The notes under the pieces are model-generated. The model was given only the letters and a program-made list of their open reading frames with translations. It did not search any database and had not been told where the DNA came from. A program made the translations under genes and the position numbers. 64,000 nt of DNA, taken from the NCBI GenBank assembly GCA_028281665.1, contig JANQJK010000023.1, forward strand, positions 1 to 64,000, written 5' to 3'. The stretch is from Hyphococcus sp. (GTDB lineage: Bacteria; Pseudomonadota; Alphaproteobacteria; Caulobacterales; Parvularculaceae). Below are positions 41,192 to 50,916 of the stretch, piece after piece; within the stretch, counting starts at the first letter, position 1; each line of letters begins with the position of its first letter.

Positions 41192-44100
41192 ATGGAAGAC
41201 TGCGTCACCACCTATCAGGCGCGCCGCGACGCGCTGTCCGCTGCGGGAGCATACGATCCCTCGTCAGAGCGCGATGCGTGCGGCGTCGGCCTCGTTGCCG
41301 CGCTCGACGCCAGCCCGCGCCGCGAAATTGTTGAGATGGCGATCGCCGCGCTCAAAGCTGTCTGGCATCGGGGCGCCGTAGACGCTGATGGGAAAACCGG
41401 CGACGGCGCCGGCATTCGGCTCGGCGTTCCGCAGGATCTGTTCCGGGCCTTTGTCGAGCGCACAGGCCACAAGGCGGGCGACCGCGATATCTGTGTCGGC
41501 ATGATATTCCTGCCACGGACGAACTTCGCCATGCAGGACGCGGCGCGCACGATTGTCGAGTCCGAAATTTTGCGACGCGGCTTTTATATTTATGGCTGGC
41601 GTCAGGTGCCGGTCGATGCGAGCTGTCTTGGCGAAAAGGCTAACGCTACGCGCCCCGACATCGAGCAAGTGCTGTTCTGCGATCCGCTTGGGCGATCGCA
41701 GGAGGAGCTTGATCGCGTTTTGTACATTGTCCGCCGCCGTATTGAGAAATTGGCCCGCGAACAGGGGATGCACGAGCTTTACGTATGCTCTCTGTCGTCG
41801 CAGGACGTTGTCTATAAAGGTATGTTCCTCGCAGAGGACATCGATAATTTCTATACGGATCTTAAAGACTCGCGCTTTGCGTCGCGCTTTGCGATTTTTC
41901 ACCAGCGTTATTCGACAAATACGTTTCCTGAATGGCGTCTCGCGCAGCCTTTCCGCATGCTTGCCCACAATGGCGAGATCAATACGCTGAAGGGCAACCG
42001 CAACTGGATGAAGAGTCACGAAATCCGGATGGCGGCGGAAGTGTTCGGCGACGACGATGCGCGCGACGTCAAACCTGTTATACAGCCCGGTTCGTCGGAT
42101 TCCGCGGCCCTCGATCAGACTTTCGAACTGCTCGTACGCGCCGGGCGATCTGCGCCCGCAGCCAAGACGCTGTTAATTCCTGAAGCCTGGTCGAAACGCG
42201 CATCGCAGATTCCCGACCAATGGCGCGCGCTTTATGAATACTGCAATGCGGTGATGGAGCCCTGGGACGGGCCGGCGGCGATTGCGGCGTTTGACGGACG
42301 CTGGGCGATTGCCGGGCTTGATCGCAACGGTTTGCGGCCGTTGCGTTACGCCATTACCGAAGACGGCATCCTTGCGGTCGGATCGGAGACAGGCATGTGT
42401 CCGCTCGGCGAGCGTCGGGTCAAGGTTCGCGGCGCCGTCGAACCGGGCCGCATGATCGCCGTCGATTTCGACGAGGCGAAATTCTATACCGATAAGGAAA
42501 TTCTCGATTTTCTCGCTGACAAACATCCCTATACGGAGTGGACCGGCGATATTGTCGAGCTTGAGCCGGAGATCGGTCCGGGCCCCGAGCCGCGTCTGTT
42601 CCATGGCGAGGAGCTGGCGCGCCGGCAGGCAGGCGCCGCTTACGACCTTGAAGCGCTGGATCTGATTTTGCGCCCGATGGCAGAGACGGGGAAAGAAGCC
42701 GTCGGGTCCATGGGGGACGACACGCCGATTGCGGTTTTGTCCGACAACTATCGGCCGCTGTCGCATTTTTTCCGGCAGAATTTCAGCCAGGTGACCAATC
42801 CGCCGATCGATCCTTTGCGGGAAGACGGCGTTATGAGCCTGAAAACGCGATTTAAAAACCTCGGCAATATTCTCATCACGGACAAAACGCAGACTGACGT
42901 CTTCGTTCTGGAGAGCCCGGTTCTTTCCAACGGCATGTATGTGCGCCTGAAAGAACGGCTCGATCAAAAGACCGTGGAAATCGACTGCACCTATGCGGTT
43001 TCCGATGTCAGGCGCGATGGCACGGCGCTTGGCCGCGCGCTCGACCGCATCAAGGCCGAGGCCGAAGCGGCGGTGAAAGCCGGCGCCGGGCATGTCATCC
43101 TGACGGATGAACACCAGAACGGCGGCAAAATCGCGGTTCCGATGATCCTTGCGGCCGGCGGCGTGCATGCGCATCTGACCGATGTCGGACAGCGCTCTTA
43201 TTGTTCCATCATCGTGCGCTCCGCAGAATGCGTCGACGCCCATTATTGCGCCGTGCTGGTAGGGGTCGGCGCGACGGCGGTAAATCCGTATCTCGCATTT
43301 GATACGCTCACGGATAATCATGATCGCGGACGATACGGCAGCCTGACGCTTGGTCAGTGCATCGTCAATTACAAGTCGGCGCTCGAAGCGGGCTTGATGA
43401 AAATCATCTCCAAAATGGGCATATCGATCATCTCCGCTTATCGCGGCGGGTGTAATTTCGAGGCGCTCGGCCTCTCCCGAATGCTCGTCGAGGATTTTTT
43501 CCCGGGCATGACGAGCCGCATATCGGGGATCGGCCTTGCCGGGCTCGAGAGAAATACGGCAGCGCTCCACGCCAAGGCATGGAACACGGACGCGCCTCAC
43601 CTGCCGGTCGGCGGATTTTATCGTCACCGCCGGCGCGGGGAGCACCACGTCTTCGAGGCCGACCTCATCAGCGCCTTGCAGCAGGCCGTTCGTCATGAAG
43701 ACGCCGCCGCCTATGCGCGGTACTCCGAACTGCTGGAAACGCAGAAGCCCGCGCAAATTCGCGATTTGCTGAGAGCCCGGCCGTTGAGCGATGCGGTTCC
43801 CGTCGACCGGGTGGAAACGGCGCACGATATTCGGCGGCGTTTTGTAACGCCCGGCATGTCGCTGGGCGCGCTGTCGCCGGAAGCTCATGGCGCGCTGAAC
43901 ATCGCCATGAACAGGATCGGCGCGAAATCGGTGTCCGGCGAGGGCGGCGAGGTGCCCGAGCGCTATACGCCCCATCCGAACGGCGACAACGAAAACTCAG
44001 CCGTGAAACAGGTCGCGTCCGGGCGCTTCGGCGTGACGGCGCAATATCTCAATCAATGTCGTGAGATTGAAATCAAGGTGGCGCAAGGCGCCAAGCCTGG

Positions 44101-45706
44101 CGAGGGCGGGCAGTTGCCGGGTTTCAAGGTTACTGAATTTATCGCGCGTATGCGTCATTCGACGCCGGGCGTGACGCTGATTTCCCCGCCGCCCCATCAT
44201 GACATCTATTCGATCGAAGATCTGGCACAGCTCATTTACGACCTGAAACAGATAAACCCCCAGGCGCGCGTTTGCGTGAAGCTGGTTTCCATGTCCGGCA
44301 TCGGGGCCATCGCCGCCGGCGTCGCCAAGGCAAAGGCGGACACGATCCTTATTTCGGGGAATGTCGGCGGAACGGGCGCCAGTGCGCAAACGTCGATCAA
44401 GTTTGCCGGCGCGCCGTGGGAGCTGGGCCTTGCCGAGGCGCATCAGGTTTTGACGCTGAACAACCTTCGCTCCCAGGTGACGCTGCGCACCGATGGCGGC
44501 ATCCGCACCGGGCGGGACGTTGTCGTTGCCGCCATGCTGGGCGCGGAGGAATTCGGTATCGGCACCATATCCCTCGTCGCCATGGGCTGCCTGATGGTTC
44601 GGCAATGTCATTCGAACACATGCCCGGTCGGCGTCTGCACGCAGGACGACGCTTTGCGCAAAAAATTCGTCGGCACGCCGGACAACGTCGTCAATCTCAT
44701 GACCTTTATCGCCGAGGAGACGCGCGAAATCCTTGCATCGCTGGGCGCGTCATCCCTTGAAGACGTTATCGGCCGCGCGGACCTTCTCGATCAGGTGAAC
44801 CGCGGCGCCGCCCATCTTGACGATCTCGACCTGAACCCGATCCTCATCCGCGTCGACGCCGGGGGCAAACCGCAACGCTCGACACGGACGGGGCGAAACG
44901 AGGTCGCCGATACGCTCGATCAGCGGATATTCCCCGAGCTGACGCCGTTTCTGGAACGCCGGGAAAAGCTTCAGCTTTCCTGCCCCGTTAAAAACACGGA
45001 CCGGGCCATCGGCGCGCGCATTTCTTCGCATATCGTGCGGAAGTATAAGGTGGAGGATTTGTCCGAGGATCATTTGACGCTGCGTCTTAAAGGATCCGCC
45101 GGACAGTCGCTTGGCGCTTTCTCCGCACACGGACTGCGTATCGTGGTCGACGGCGACGCCAACGATTATGTAGGCAAGGGCCTTTCCGGCGCGACGATCG
45201 TCGTCCGGCCGGCGGACGGCGCCAGCAACGCCGACGACGCCATCATCGGCAACACCTGCCTCTATGGCGCGACGTCGGGTTATCTGTTCGCTGCGGGCAG
45301 GGCCGGCGGACGGTTCGCCGTCAGAAATTCCGGCGTGACAACCGTGATTGAAGGCTGCGCGGCCAATGGCTGCGAGTACATGACCGGTGGGGCCGCCGTC
45401 ATCCTCGGGTCGGTGGGCGCCAATTTCGGCGCAGGCATGACCGGCGGCGTGGCTTACGTCTACGACGACGAGACGGGGTTCGAGAATGTCGTTAACCCCG
45501 ATAACGTCGCCTGGCGCCGTTTTGTCGACGCAGAGGACATGGCCGAATGCCGGGGACTTATCGAACGGCACTGGCGCGAGACCCGATCGGCGCGCGCGCG
45601 CCAGACCCTTGACGACTGGGCGACCGCGTCGCTGAAGTTCTGGGTTGTCGAGCCGCTGGAAATCCTGGCCCGCAAGGGTATTGCCGCGACCGCCAAATCA
45701 GCCTGA
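41192..45706 (+). CDS. gltB: Glutamate synthase (NADPH), large subunit
   Basis: The 1504-residue enzyme makes two glutamates from glutamine and 2-oxoglutarate. The glutaminase domain (about 30-430) begins at C30 in ERDACGVGLVA, exposed after removal of the short propeptide. The central and FMN-binding synthase domains follow (about 480-1220), with the 3Fe-4S cysteines in RQCHSNTCPVGVCTQDD, and the C-terminal beta-helix domain (about 1260-1500) has GLSGATIVVRP. It starts 13 bases after gltD. The start at 41192 leaves a 29-residue propeptide, normal for the family. Confidence 0.97.
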   Translation: MEDCVTTYQARRDALSAAGAYDPSSERDACGVGLVAALDASPRREIVEMAIAALKAVWHRGAVDADGKTGDGAGIRLGVPQDLFRAFVERTGHKAGDRDICVGMIFLPRTNFAMQDAARTIVESEILRRGFYIYGWRQVPVDASCLGEKANATRPDIEQVLFCDPLGRSQEELDRVLYIVRRRIEKLAREQGMHELYVCSLSSQDVVYKGMFLAEDIDNFYTDLKDSRFASRFAIFHQRYSTNTFPEWRLAQPFRMLAHNGEINTLKGNRNWMKSHEIRMAAEVFGDDDARDVKPVIQPGSSDSAALDQTFELLVRAGRSAPAAKTLLIPEAWSKRASQIPDQWRALYEYCNAVMEPWDGPAAIAAFDGRWAIAGLDRNGLRPLRYAITEDGILAVGSETGMCPLGERRVKVRGAVEPGRMIAVDFDEAKFYTDKEILDFLADKHPYTEWTGDIVELEPEIGPGPEPRLFHGEELARRQAGAAYDLEALDLILRPMAETGKEAVGSMGDDTPIAVLSDNYRPLSHFFRQNFSQVTNPPIDPLREDGVMSLKTRFKNLGNILITDKTQTDVFVLESPVLSNGMYVRLKERLDQKTVEIDCTYAVSDVRRDGTALGRALDRIKAEAEAAVKAGAGHVILTDEHQNGGKIAVPMILAAGGVHAHLTDVGQRSYCSIIVRSAECVDAHYCAVLVGVGATAVNPYLAFDTLTDNHDRGRYGSLTLGQCIVNYKSALEAGLMKIISKMGISIISAYRGGCNFEALGLSRMLVEDFFPGMTSRISGIGLAGLERNTAALHAKAWNTDAPHLPVGGFYRHRRRGEHHVFEADLISALQQAVRHEDAAAYARYSELLETQKPAQIRDLLRARPLSDAVPVDRVETAHDIRRRFVTPGMSLGALSPEAHGALNIAMNRIGAKSVSGEGGEVPERYTPHPNGDNENSAVKQVASGRFGVTAQYLNQCREIEIKVAQGAKPGEGGQLPGFKVTEFIARMRHSTPGVTLISPPPHHDIYSIEDLAQLIYDLKQINPQARVCVKLVSMSGIGAIAAGVAKAKADTILISGNVGGTGASAQTSIKFAGAPWELGLAEAHQVLTLNNLRSQVTLRTDGGIRTGRDVVVAAMLGAEEFGIGTISLVAMGCLMVRQCHSNTCPVGVCTQDDALRKKFVGTPDNVVNLMTFIAEETREILASLGASSLEDVIGRADLLDQVNRGAAHLDDLDLNPILIRVDAGGKPQRSTRTGRNEVADTLDQRIFPELTPFLERREKLQLSCPVKNTDRAIGARISSHIVRKYKVEDLSEDHLTLRLKGSAGQSLGAFSAHGLRIVVDGDANDYVGKGLSGATIVVRPADGASNADDAIIGNTCLYGATSGYLFAAGRAGGRFAVRNSGVTTVIEGCAANGCEYMTGGAAVILGSVGANFGAGMTGGVAYVYDDETGFENVVNPDNVAWRRFVDAEDMAECRGLIERHWRETRSARARQTLDDWATASLKFWVVEPLEILARKGIAATAKSA

Positions 45707-45759
45707 TCTTTCCGGCTGTTCAGTTGCGCAAAACCGCCGACCGCTTTAGCGATCAATCT

Positions 45760-46959
45760 ATGCCCGTGTCCGAAGAATTCTACCGCATCAAACAGTTGCC
45801 TCCCTATGTCTTTGAGGAGGTGAACCGGCTGAAGGCGCAGCTTCGCGCCCAGCGCCGGGACATTATCGACCTCGGCATGGGCAATCCCGACATGCCGACG
45901 CCGCCCCATATCGTCGAGAAGCTGTGTGAAACGGCGCACGATCCGAAAGCGCACCGCTATTCGGTCTCGCGCGGCATTATCGGCCTGCGCCGCGCCATGG
46001 CGCGATATTACGAACGACGATTTAACGTGCGCCTTGATCCGGAAACGGAGATTGTCGCAACGCTGGGATCCAAGGAGGGTTTTGCCAATCTTGCCCAGGC
46101 GATCACCGCGCCGGGCGACGTTATCCTCTCGCCCAATCCAGCCTATCCGATCCACGCCTACGGCTTCATCATTGCGGGCGGCGTTATTGAGGCCGTGCCG
46201 GCGCTGACGCCGGAACTCTACCTCAAGGGGCTTCATGATGCGGTGGCGCGCCTTTCGAAAACGCCTCGGGCGATGGTGCTGAATTATCCGTCGAACCCGA
46301 CAGCGCAGATGGTGGGGCTGGATTTCTACAAAGAGGCTCTGGCGCTCGCGCGCAAGCACGACATCATCATTCTTTCTGATCTTGCCTATTCGGAGATCTA
46401 TTTCGGCGATGCGCCGCCATCGATTTTCGAAGTTCCCGGCGCCATCGCCAATGCGGTCGAGGTCAATTCATTATCCAAGTCGTTCGCCATGGCCGGATGG
46501 CGCGTCGGCATGGCCGTGGGCAATGCGCGCCTCATTGCGGCGCTCGCGCGCGTTAAATCCTATCTCGATTATGGCGCGTTCACGCCGATCCAGGTTGCTG
46601 CGGTCGCCGCCCTGGACAGCCCGCCGGACGTGATCGAGGGCATACGGAATATTTATCGGGCGCGGCGCGACGTGTTAATCGAGCATTTCGCCATGGCCGG
46701 ATGGGAGATTCCGGCGCCGGAAGCGTCCATGTTCGCCTGGGCGCCGATCCCCGAACCGTTTCGGGCCGGCGGATCGATCGAGTTTGCGAAAATGCTGATG
46801 GAAAAGGCGGAAGTCGCCGTCGCGCCGGGCCTTGGTTTCGGGGAGATGGGGGACGGTCACGTGCGCATCGGGCTCGTGGAGAACCAGCAGCGAATTCGGC
46901 AAGCCGCGCGCAATCTGAAAAAGGCGTTCGCCGAAATGAAGGTGCAATGCGCCTCCTGA
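45760..46959 (+). CDS. alaC: Alanine-type class I aminotransferase, AlaC-like
   Basis: The 399-residue PLP enzyme begins near FYRIKQLPPYVFEEVNRLKAQ and has DLGMGNPDMPTPPHIVEKLC, LNYPSNPTAQ, the SDLAYSEIYF segment and the PLP lysine in EVNSLSKSFAMAGWRVG. This pattern matches AlaC (glutamate-pyruvate transaminase) rather than LL-diaminopimelate aminotransferase, which is the main alternative. It follows gltB after 53 bases and would use the glutamate made there. A TTG start at 45724 would add 12 residues; neither start has a strong ribosome site. Confidence 0.88.
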   Translation: MPVSEEFYRIKQLPPYVFEEVNRLKAQLRAQRRDIIDLGMGNPDMPTPPHIVEKLCETAHDPKAHRYSVSRGIIGLRRAMARYYERRFNVRLDPETEIVATLGSKEGFANLAQAITAPGDVILSPNPAYPIHAYGFIIAGGVIEAVPALTPELYLKGLHDAVARLSKTPRAMVLNYPSNPTAQMVGLDFYKEALALARKHDIIILSDLAYSEIYFGDAPPSIFEVPGAIANAVEVNSLSKSFAMAGWRVGMAVGNARLIAALARVKSYLDYGAFTPIQVAAVAALDSPPDVIEGIRNIYRARRDVLIEHFAMAGWEIPAPEASMFAWAPIPEPFRAGGSIEFAKMLMEKAEVAVAPGLGFGEMGDGHVRIGLVENQQRIRQAARNLKKAFAEMKVQCAS

Positions 46960-46968
46960 ACCGGCGGC

Positions 46969-48306
46969 CTAGCGGTCAAAACGACCCTTCCAAAAGCCGA
47001 CGTCTTCGGCGTATTTGCCGACGACTTCGTCCATCGCCGAACTGACATTGAGATCGTCGAAACCAAGCCAGTCAGCCTGGTTGAGTTCCTCGGCGATGAC
47101 GACCTTGTTGATCAGCCAGAAATACGCGAATACCACGACGCCAAAAGCGCCAAGGGAGACACATCGGACCAGTTCCGCCAGTGTTGGAACGGTAAAGACG
47201 CCCTGTTGCATGGCTCCGACGATGACGCCTGCGACGAGCAGAATCGCCGGCACCCAGATATAAAGATAATACTGGGAGTTCCGATCGATCTGATAAAGCA
47301 GGTTTCGGACGAAGGTTTCGATGAAAAACGTGCGGAAGGGCAGCCAGATCATGACTTTGTGCCACTTCATGGCCCGTTCGGAGAGTTTCTGGGAATCCGT
47401 TTCGTCGCCGACGGTGACACCGCGCGCATTGCCGGTCACCTCACGGAAGCGGTCGCTGATCCTGCCGAGATAACGCGTCAGGAAGGAGCGCAGTTCGCGA
47501 ATGCTGTGCTGTTGCTGTTTCTGATAACCGGCATTGTGCAACAGCCCCATGGCGATCAACGCGATAACGCAAGCGCCGATCTTATAGTATTCTTGGATCG
47601 ACGCGGCGAAAACGGCCGCCGCCGTTGCAGACAGGATTAGAGAAAAGATAATCATCATGCGCCGGGCGTTGCCGTTAATCGTTTTGCGCATTTCGTTAAG
47701 GACATAGTAGCAGCGCCGGTCAAACTTGCGAAACATCATAATTGCGACAGCGCCTTCCGCATCTTCGTAGAGTGCATTCGGGTTGACCCGAAGGTGCGGG
47801 CGCTGATTGAAGAATTGACGGGCTTCAGTGAGATATTCGTCGCCGATTTCGTCCGACATGGCCGAGGTAAGCTTCTCCGGGAGATAACCTGTCCGAACGG
47901 CGATGGACCGAAACAGCACTCCGTCGAATTTCACATACGTCTTTGCGTCGGTGTAGTCATATGGCTGCGGCGCGGATTCTTCGTCATCGTCGATTTCTTC
48001 GTCATCGGGCAGGCTGAGCGCCAACTCGATCTCGGACTGCGCGCCGATTTCAGCCGCCGCGCCAAGGCGCGCATTGACCAGTGCGTTGCGGGCTGTGCGC
48101 GCCCGCACGGCGGCCTTGGGCAGAATCCCAAGCCGCCGCAACAAAAAAACGATTGGCCGAAAGGGTAATGCGATGAGCCGGAACAGGGGCTGAAAAAAGC
48201 GAACGGGCCCGCGGCCGAACACGCCAACGAGCAAAAGACCCGCAACCATTCCCGACGCCAGCCAGAATGGCCAGTACCCCGCAAACAGATCCTCGCTTAT
48301 CGGCAT
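46969..48306 (-). CDS. Multi-pass membrane protein of unknown function
   Basis: The 445-residue protein was not recognised. It has one or two membrane segments near the N-terminus (about 10-30 and 40-57), an Asp/Glu-rich linker (about 97-112), a soluble domain (about 115-215) with FFNQRPHLRVNPNALYEDAEG, two helices at about 218-255, a basic cytosolic-like loop, and two helices at about 350-410, followed by a short acidic tail. It is alone on its strand, convergent with alaC and divergent from the SAM-riboswitch leader. A sensor or transport role cannot be asserted. Confidence 0.85.
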   Translation of the reverse strand: MPISEDLFAGYWPFWLASGMVAGLLLVGVFGRGPVRFFQPLFRLIALPFRPIVFLLRRLGILPKAAVRARTARNALVNARLGAAAEIGAQSEIELALSLPDDEEIDDDEESAPQPYDYTDAKTYVKFDGVLFRSIAVRTGYLPEKLTSAMSDEIGDEYLTEARQFFNQRPHLRVNPNALYEDAEGAVAIMMFRKFDRRCYYVLNEMRKTINGNARRMMIIFSLILSATAAAVFAASIQEYYKIGACVIALIAMGLLHNAGYQKQQQHSIRELRSFLTRYLGRISDRFREVTGNARGVTVGDETDSQKLSERAMKWHKVMIWLPFRTFFIETFVRNLLYQIDRNSQYYLYIWVPAILLVAGVIVGAMQQGVFTVPTLAELVRCVSLGAFGVVVFAYFWLINKVVIAEELNQADWLGFDDLNVSSAMDEVVGKYAEDVGFWKGRFDR

Positions 48307-48489
48307 GGTCGGCCCCCCGAGCGCTATAAAAATCCCGCGTTAACTATATCGTTGAATAGGGTGAAAAAGAGAAGAGGGGTTCGCCTGAAGCGCGATTTTC
48401 CTTCGCCGCCGCCCGCCGCCCACCCTTGAAATTCAATGCCTCGCGGTTGGCGCTTTCGGCCAAATCGCCAAGAATCTTCACCGACCCTG

Positions 48490-48518
48490 TTGACGTTTTC
48501 GCGCCTGCGAAGTACATC
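48490..48518 (+). promoter_or_regulatory. Candidate promoter of metX-metB-hom
   Basis: TTGACG (48490-48495) and TACATC (48513-48518) are 17 bases apart; transcription would start near 48525, at the 5' strand of the riboswitch P1 stem. Confidence 0.5.
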
Positions 48519-48524
48519 CCCTGC

Positions 48525-48643
48525 AACTCATCAAGACCAGCCGAGGGACAGGCCCGTAGACGCTGGGGCAACCGCCAGGAAGTCAGACCGACTTTTTTGG
48601 AAAGGTGCCAATTCCTTCGGGAAGAGATTCCCGAGAGATGAGT
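48525..48643 (+). promoter_or_regulatory. SAM riboswitch, SAM-I-like (S-box family)
   Basis: P1 is formed by CTCATC (48527-48532) and GATGAG (48637-48642). Between them come the S-box blocks AAGACCAGCCGAGGGACAGG, CCCG, TGGGGCAACC and AAGGTGCCAATTCC in the right order, with a helix CGGGAAGAGATTCCCG late in the element. The consensus is that of SAM-I (or the SAM-I/IV group), which binds S-adenosylmethionine. It precedes metX-metB-hom. The alternative SAM-II class, common in alphaproteobacteria, is much smaller and lacks these blocks. Confidence 0.88.
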
Positions 48644-48725
48644 CGAACGAAGAAAAGTTTTTCGTTCGATCGGTCTCTAGCGAATTGCCTCTGATGAGCG
48701 ACGGAAACGACGCGGAGAAGAGGCA
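48643..48725 (+). promoter_or_regulatory. Expression platform of the SAM riboswitch: hairpin plus ribosome-site sequestering stem
   Basis: TCGAACGAA (48643-48651) and TTCGTTCGA (48661-48669) form a hairpin just after P1. Further on TGCCTCT (48686-48692) pairs perfectly with AGAGGCA (48719-48725), which contains the metX ribosome site AGAGG, seven bases from the ATG at 48731. No strong T-run follows either stem, so control is probably at translation initiation. Confidence 0.6.
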
Positions 48726-48730
48726 TTTTG

Positions 48731-49714
48731 ATGTCAGCCGTTTTGAAAGTTGAGGAAAGCGATCGGCGCGGCGCATGGCGCGACGAAGTTGTATCCTTGC
48801 CGGGCGATTTCACGCTCGACAGCGGCGAGCGCCTGAGCCGGCCACGGATCTGCGTGCGGCTTTACGGCGATCCGACAAAACCTGTCGTCGCGGTCGCCGG
48901 CGGCATTTCGGCGGGCCGCGTCGTCGCCGATACGGATGACGAAAAAGGCTGGTGGGCCGATTACGTTGCGCCGGGCCGGGTGATCGACCTTAAACATTAT
49001 TGTGTCCTCGGCTTCGACTTCCTTCCGAATGCGGAGGAAGAAGCGACTACCATTTCCACCGCTGACCAGGCCCGGGCGCTCGCCTTTGCCCTTGACGCGC
49101 TGGGCGTTGCAGCGCTTGGCGCGTTTGTGGGCTCGTCCTATGGCGGCATGGTCGCGCTGGCCTTTGCGGCCGCGTATCCGGACCGCGTTGCAAACCTCAT
49201 CGTGATTTCCGCCGCCGAGCGGCCACACCCGTTCGGCACGGCCCTCCGCGGCGTGCAGCGACGCATTGTTGATTTTGCCCGTCGACAAGGCGACGCCGCG
49301 GAGGGCGTCGCGTTGGCGCGCCAGCTTGCCATGGTGACGTACCGCACGCCCGTTGAGTTTGCGGCGCGGTTCGATCATGCGCCAGGGGCGGCGGCCGGCG
49401 ATCCTTATGCGGTTTGCGACTACCTTATCGCGCGCGGAAACGATTTCGGCATGGACCCGCAGCGTTTCATCACGCTTTCCGATTCCATTGACCGTCACAG
49501 CGTCGATCTGTCGAAGATCCGGTCCCGTGCGCTCTTTGTCGCCGCGCAGGGCGACCAGCTTTCGCCGCCGGCGGAGGTTCGTCGCTGCGCCGGCGCCGTC
49601 CCCCGCGCGCGTTATGTCGAAATCGTTTCCCAATATGGCCATGACGCCTTCCTCAAGGAAGCCGCGTCCATTGGCCCGTTCATTGACCGTTTTTTGAAGG
49701 AGTCCGGCAAATGA
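48731..49714 (+). CDS. metX: Homoserine O-acyltransferase, MetX-like alpha/beta hydrolase
   Basis: The 327-residue protein acylates homoserine for methionine synthesis. It has the alpha/beta-hydrolase nucleophile S136 in GSSYGGMVALAFA, Asp in VAAQGDQLSPPAE (near 281) and His in QYGHDAFLKE (near 311). GGISAGRVV replaces the canonical oxyanion-region sequence and the chain is about 40-50 residues shorter than classical MetX; both traits resemble the short MetX-like succinyltransferases of Xanthomonadales. Whether acetyl- or succinyl-CoA is used cannot be decided, though the metB partner favours O-succinylhomoserine. It is first in a SAM-riboswitch operon and overlaps metB (ATGA). Confidence 0.88.
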   Translation: MSAVLKVEESDRRGAWRDEVVSLPGDFTLDSGERLSRPRICVRLYGDPTKPVVAVAGGISAGRVVADTDDEKGWWADYVAPGRVIDLKHYCVLGFDFLPNAEEEATTISTADQARALAFALDALGVAALGAFVGSSYGGMVALAFAAAYPDRVANLIVISAAERPHPFGTALRGVQRRIVDFARRQGDAAEGVALARQLAMVTYRTPVEFAARFDHAPGAAAGDPYAVCDYLIARGNDFGMDPQRFITLSDSIDRHSVDLSKIRSRALFVAAQGDQLSPPAEVRRCAGAVPRARYVEIVSQYGHDAFLKEAASIGPFIDRFLKESGK

Positions 49715-50916
49715 CCAACCAACTTCACCGCGAAACCCTGCTGGCCAGCGCCGGCGTCTCCGCCGACCGTGCGCATAACTCTGTTGCGCCGCCGCTTCAT
49801 CTGTCTGCAAACTTTTACTGGAACGACCCGTGCGAGAAACCGGAATACGACTATTCGCGGTCCGGCAATCCGAACCGCACGCAGCTTGCAGAAGCGCTGG
49901 CGTCGCTGGAGGGCGGCGCGCGCGGCATTGTCACCTCATCGGGCATGGCCGCGGTCGATCTCGTGCTCAATCTCGTCGATCCGGGCGATGTCGTTCTCGC
50001 GCCGCACGATTGTTATGGCGGCACGCACCGGCTTTTGACGGCGCGCGCCAAGCGCGGGCACTTCAAAATCGTTTATGTCGACCAGACCGATCTGGCGGCC
50101 CTTGCGGCCGGTTTCGCAAAGAAGCCGAAGCTCGTCCTGGTCGAAACCCCGAGCAATCCGCTGCTGCGCGTTACGGACATTGAAAAAGTCGTCGGTTATG
50201 CGCGCCAGGCAGGCGCCATTGTCGTTGCCGACAACACCTTTCTGTCGCCGGCGTTGCAGCGCCCGCTGGACCTTGGCTGCGACGTCGTCATTCATTCCAC
50301 CACAAAATTCATCAACGGCCACTCTGATGTTGTCGGCGGCGCCGTCATCACAAAAGAAGAGGAGCTTGGGGAGGAGCTGGCCTGGTGGGCGAATTGCACG
50401 GGCGTTACCGGCGCGCCGTTCGACTCGTTCCTGACGCTGCGCGGCCTTCGAACGCTGTTCACGCGTATCGAGCGGCAGCAGGCGACCGCGAGTGACGTTG
50501 TCAATCTGCTCAAAAGCGACTCGCGCGTCGCCAAAATCTATTATCCGGGGCTGGAAAGCCATCCGGGTCATGAAATTGCCGCGCGCCAGCAGTCCGGGTT
50601 TGGTTCTATGTTCTCGGTCGAGTTCACCGATGAGATCGATGTGCTGGAGCTTCTTCGACGGCTTGAGATTTTTACCATTGCGGAATCCCTTGGCGGCTTT
50701 GAAAGCCTCGTCTGCGTGCCTGCCGCGATGACCCATGCCGCCATGACGCCGGAGGCAAGGGCGACGGCGGGCATTTCCAATCGGCTCGTGCGCTTCTCGA
50801 TCGGCCTGGAACATGGCGAAGATCTTGCTCGTGACGTTCTGGGCGCTCTTGACGGCGCCGTCGCAGACGGCAATGTCACATACCTGAACGAGCAGGCGGT
50901 CGGAGCATGTGCGTAG
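49711..50916 (+). CDS. metB: Cystathionine gamma-synthase
   Basis: The 401-residue PLP enzyme of the Cys/Met-metabolism family joins an activated homoserine with cysteine. YDYSRSGNPNRTQLAEALASLE, PHDCYGGTHRLL, NTFLSPALQRPLDLGCD and the PLP lysine K199 in HSTTKFINGHSDVVGG are family signatures, and SRSGNPNR with DCYGGTHR points to MetB. O-acetylhomoserine sulfhydrylase (MetZ) is the main alternative. It starts in the metX stop codon and overlaps the start of hom by ten bases. Confidence 0.9.
   Translation: MTNQLHRETLLASAGVSADRAHNSVAPPLHLSANFYWNDPCEKPEYDYSRSGNPNRTQLAEALASLEGGARGIVTSSGMAAVDLVLNLVDPGDVVLAPHDCYGGTHRLLTARAKRGHFKIVYVDQTDLAALAAGFAKKPKLVLVETPSNPLLRVTDIEKVVGYARQAGAIVVADNTFLSPALQRPLDLGCDVVIHSTTKFINGHSDVVGGAVITKEEELGEELAWWANCTGVTGAPFDSFLTLRGLRTLFTRIERQQATASDVVNLLKSDSRVAKIYYPGLESHPGHEIAARQQSGFGSMFSVEFTDEIDVLELLRRLEIFTIAESLGGFESLVCVPAAMTHAAMTPEARATAGISNRLVRFSIGLEHGEDLARDVLGALDGAVADGNVTYLNEQAVGACA

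Noticed and set aside
42173-43975. A 600-codon open frame antisense to gltB
   Set aside because: It lies wholly inside gltB, whose motifs are unambiguous; long antisense frames are expected from codon bias in GC-rich genes.
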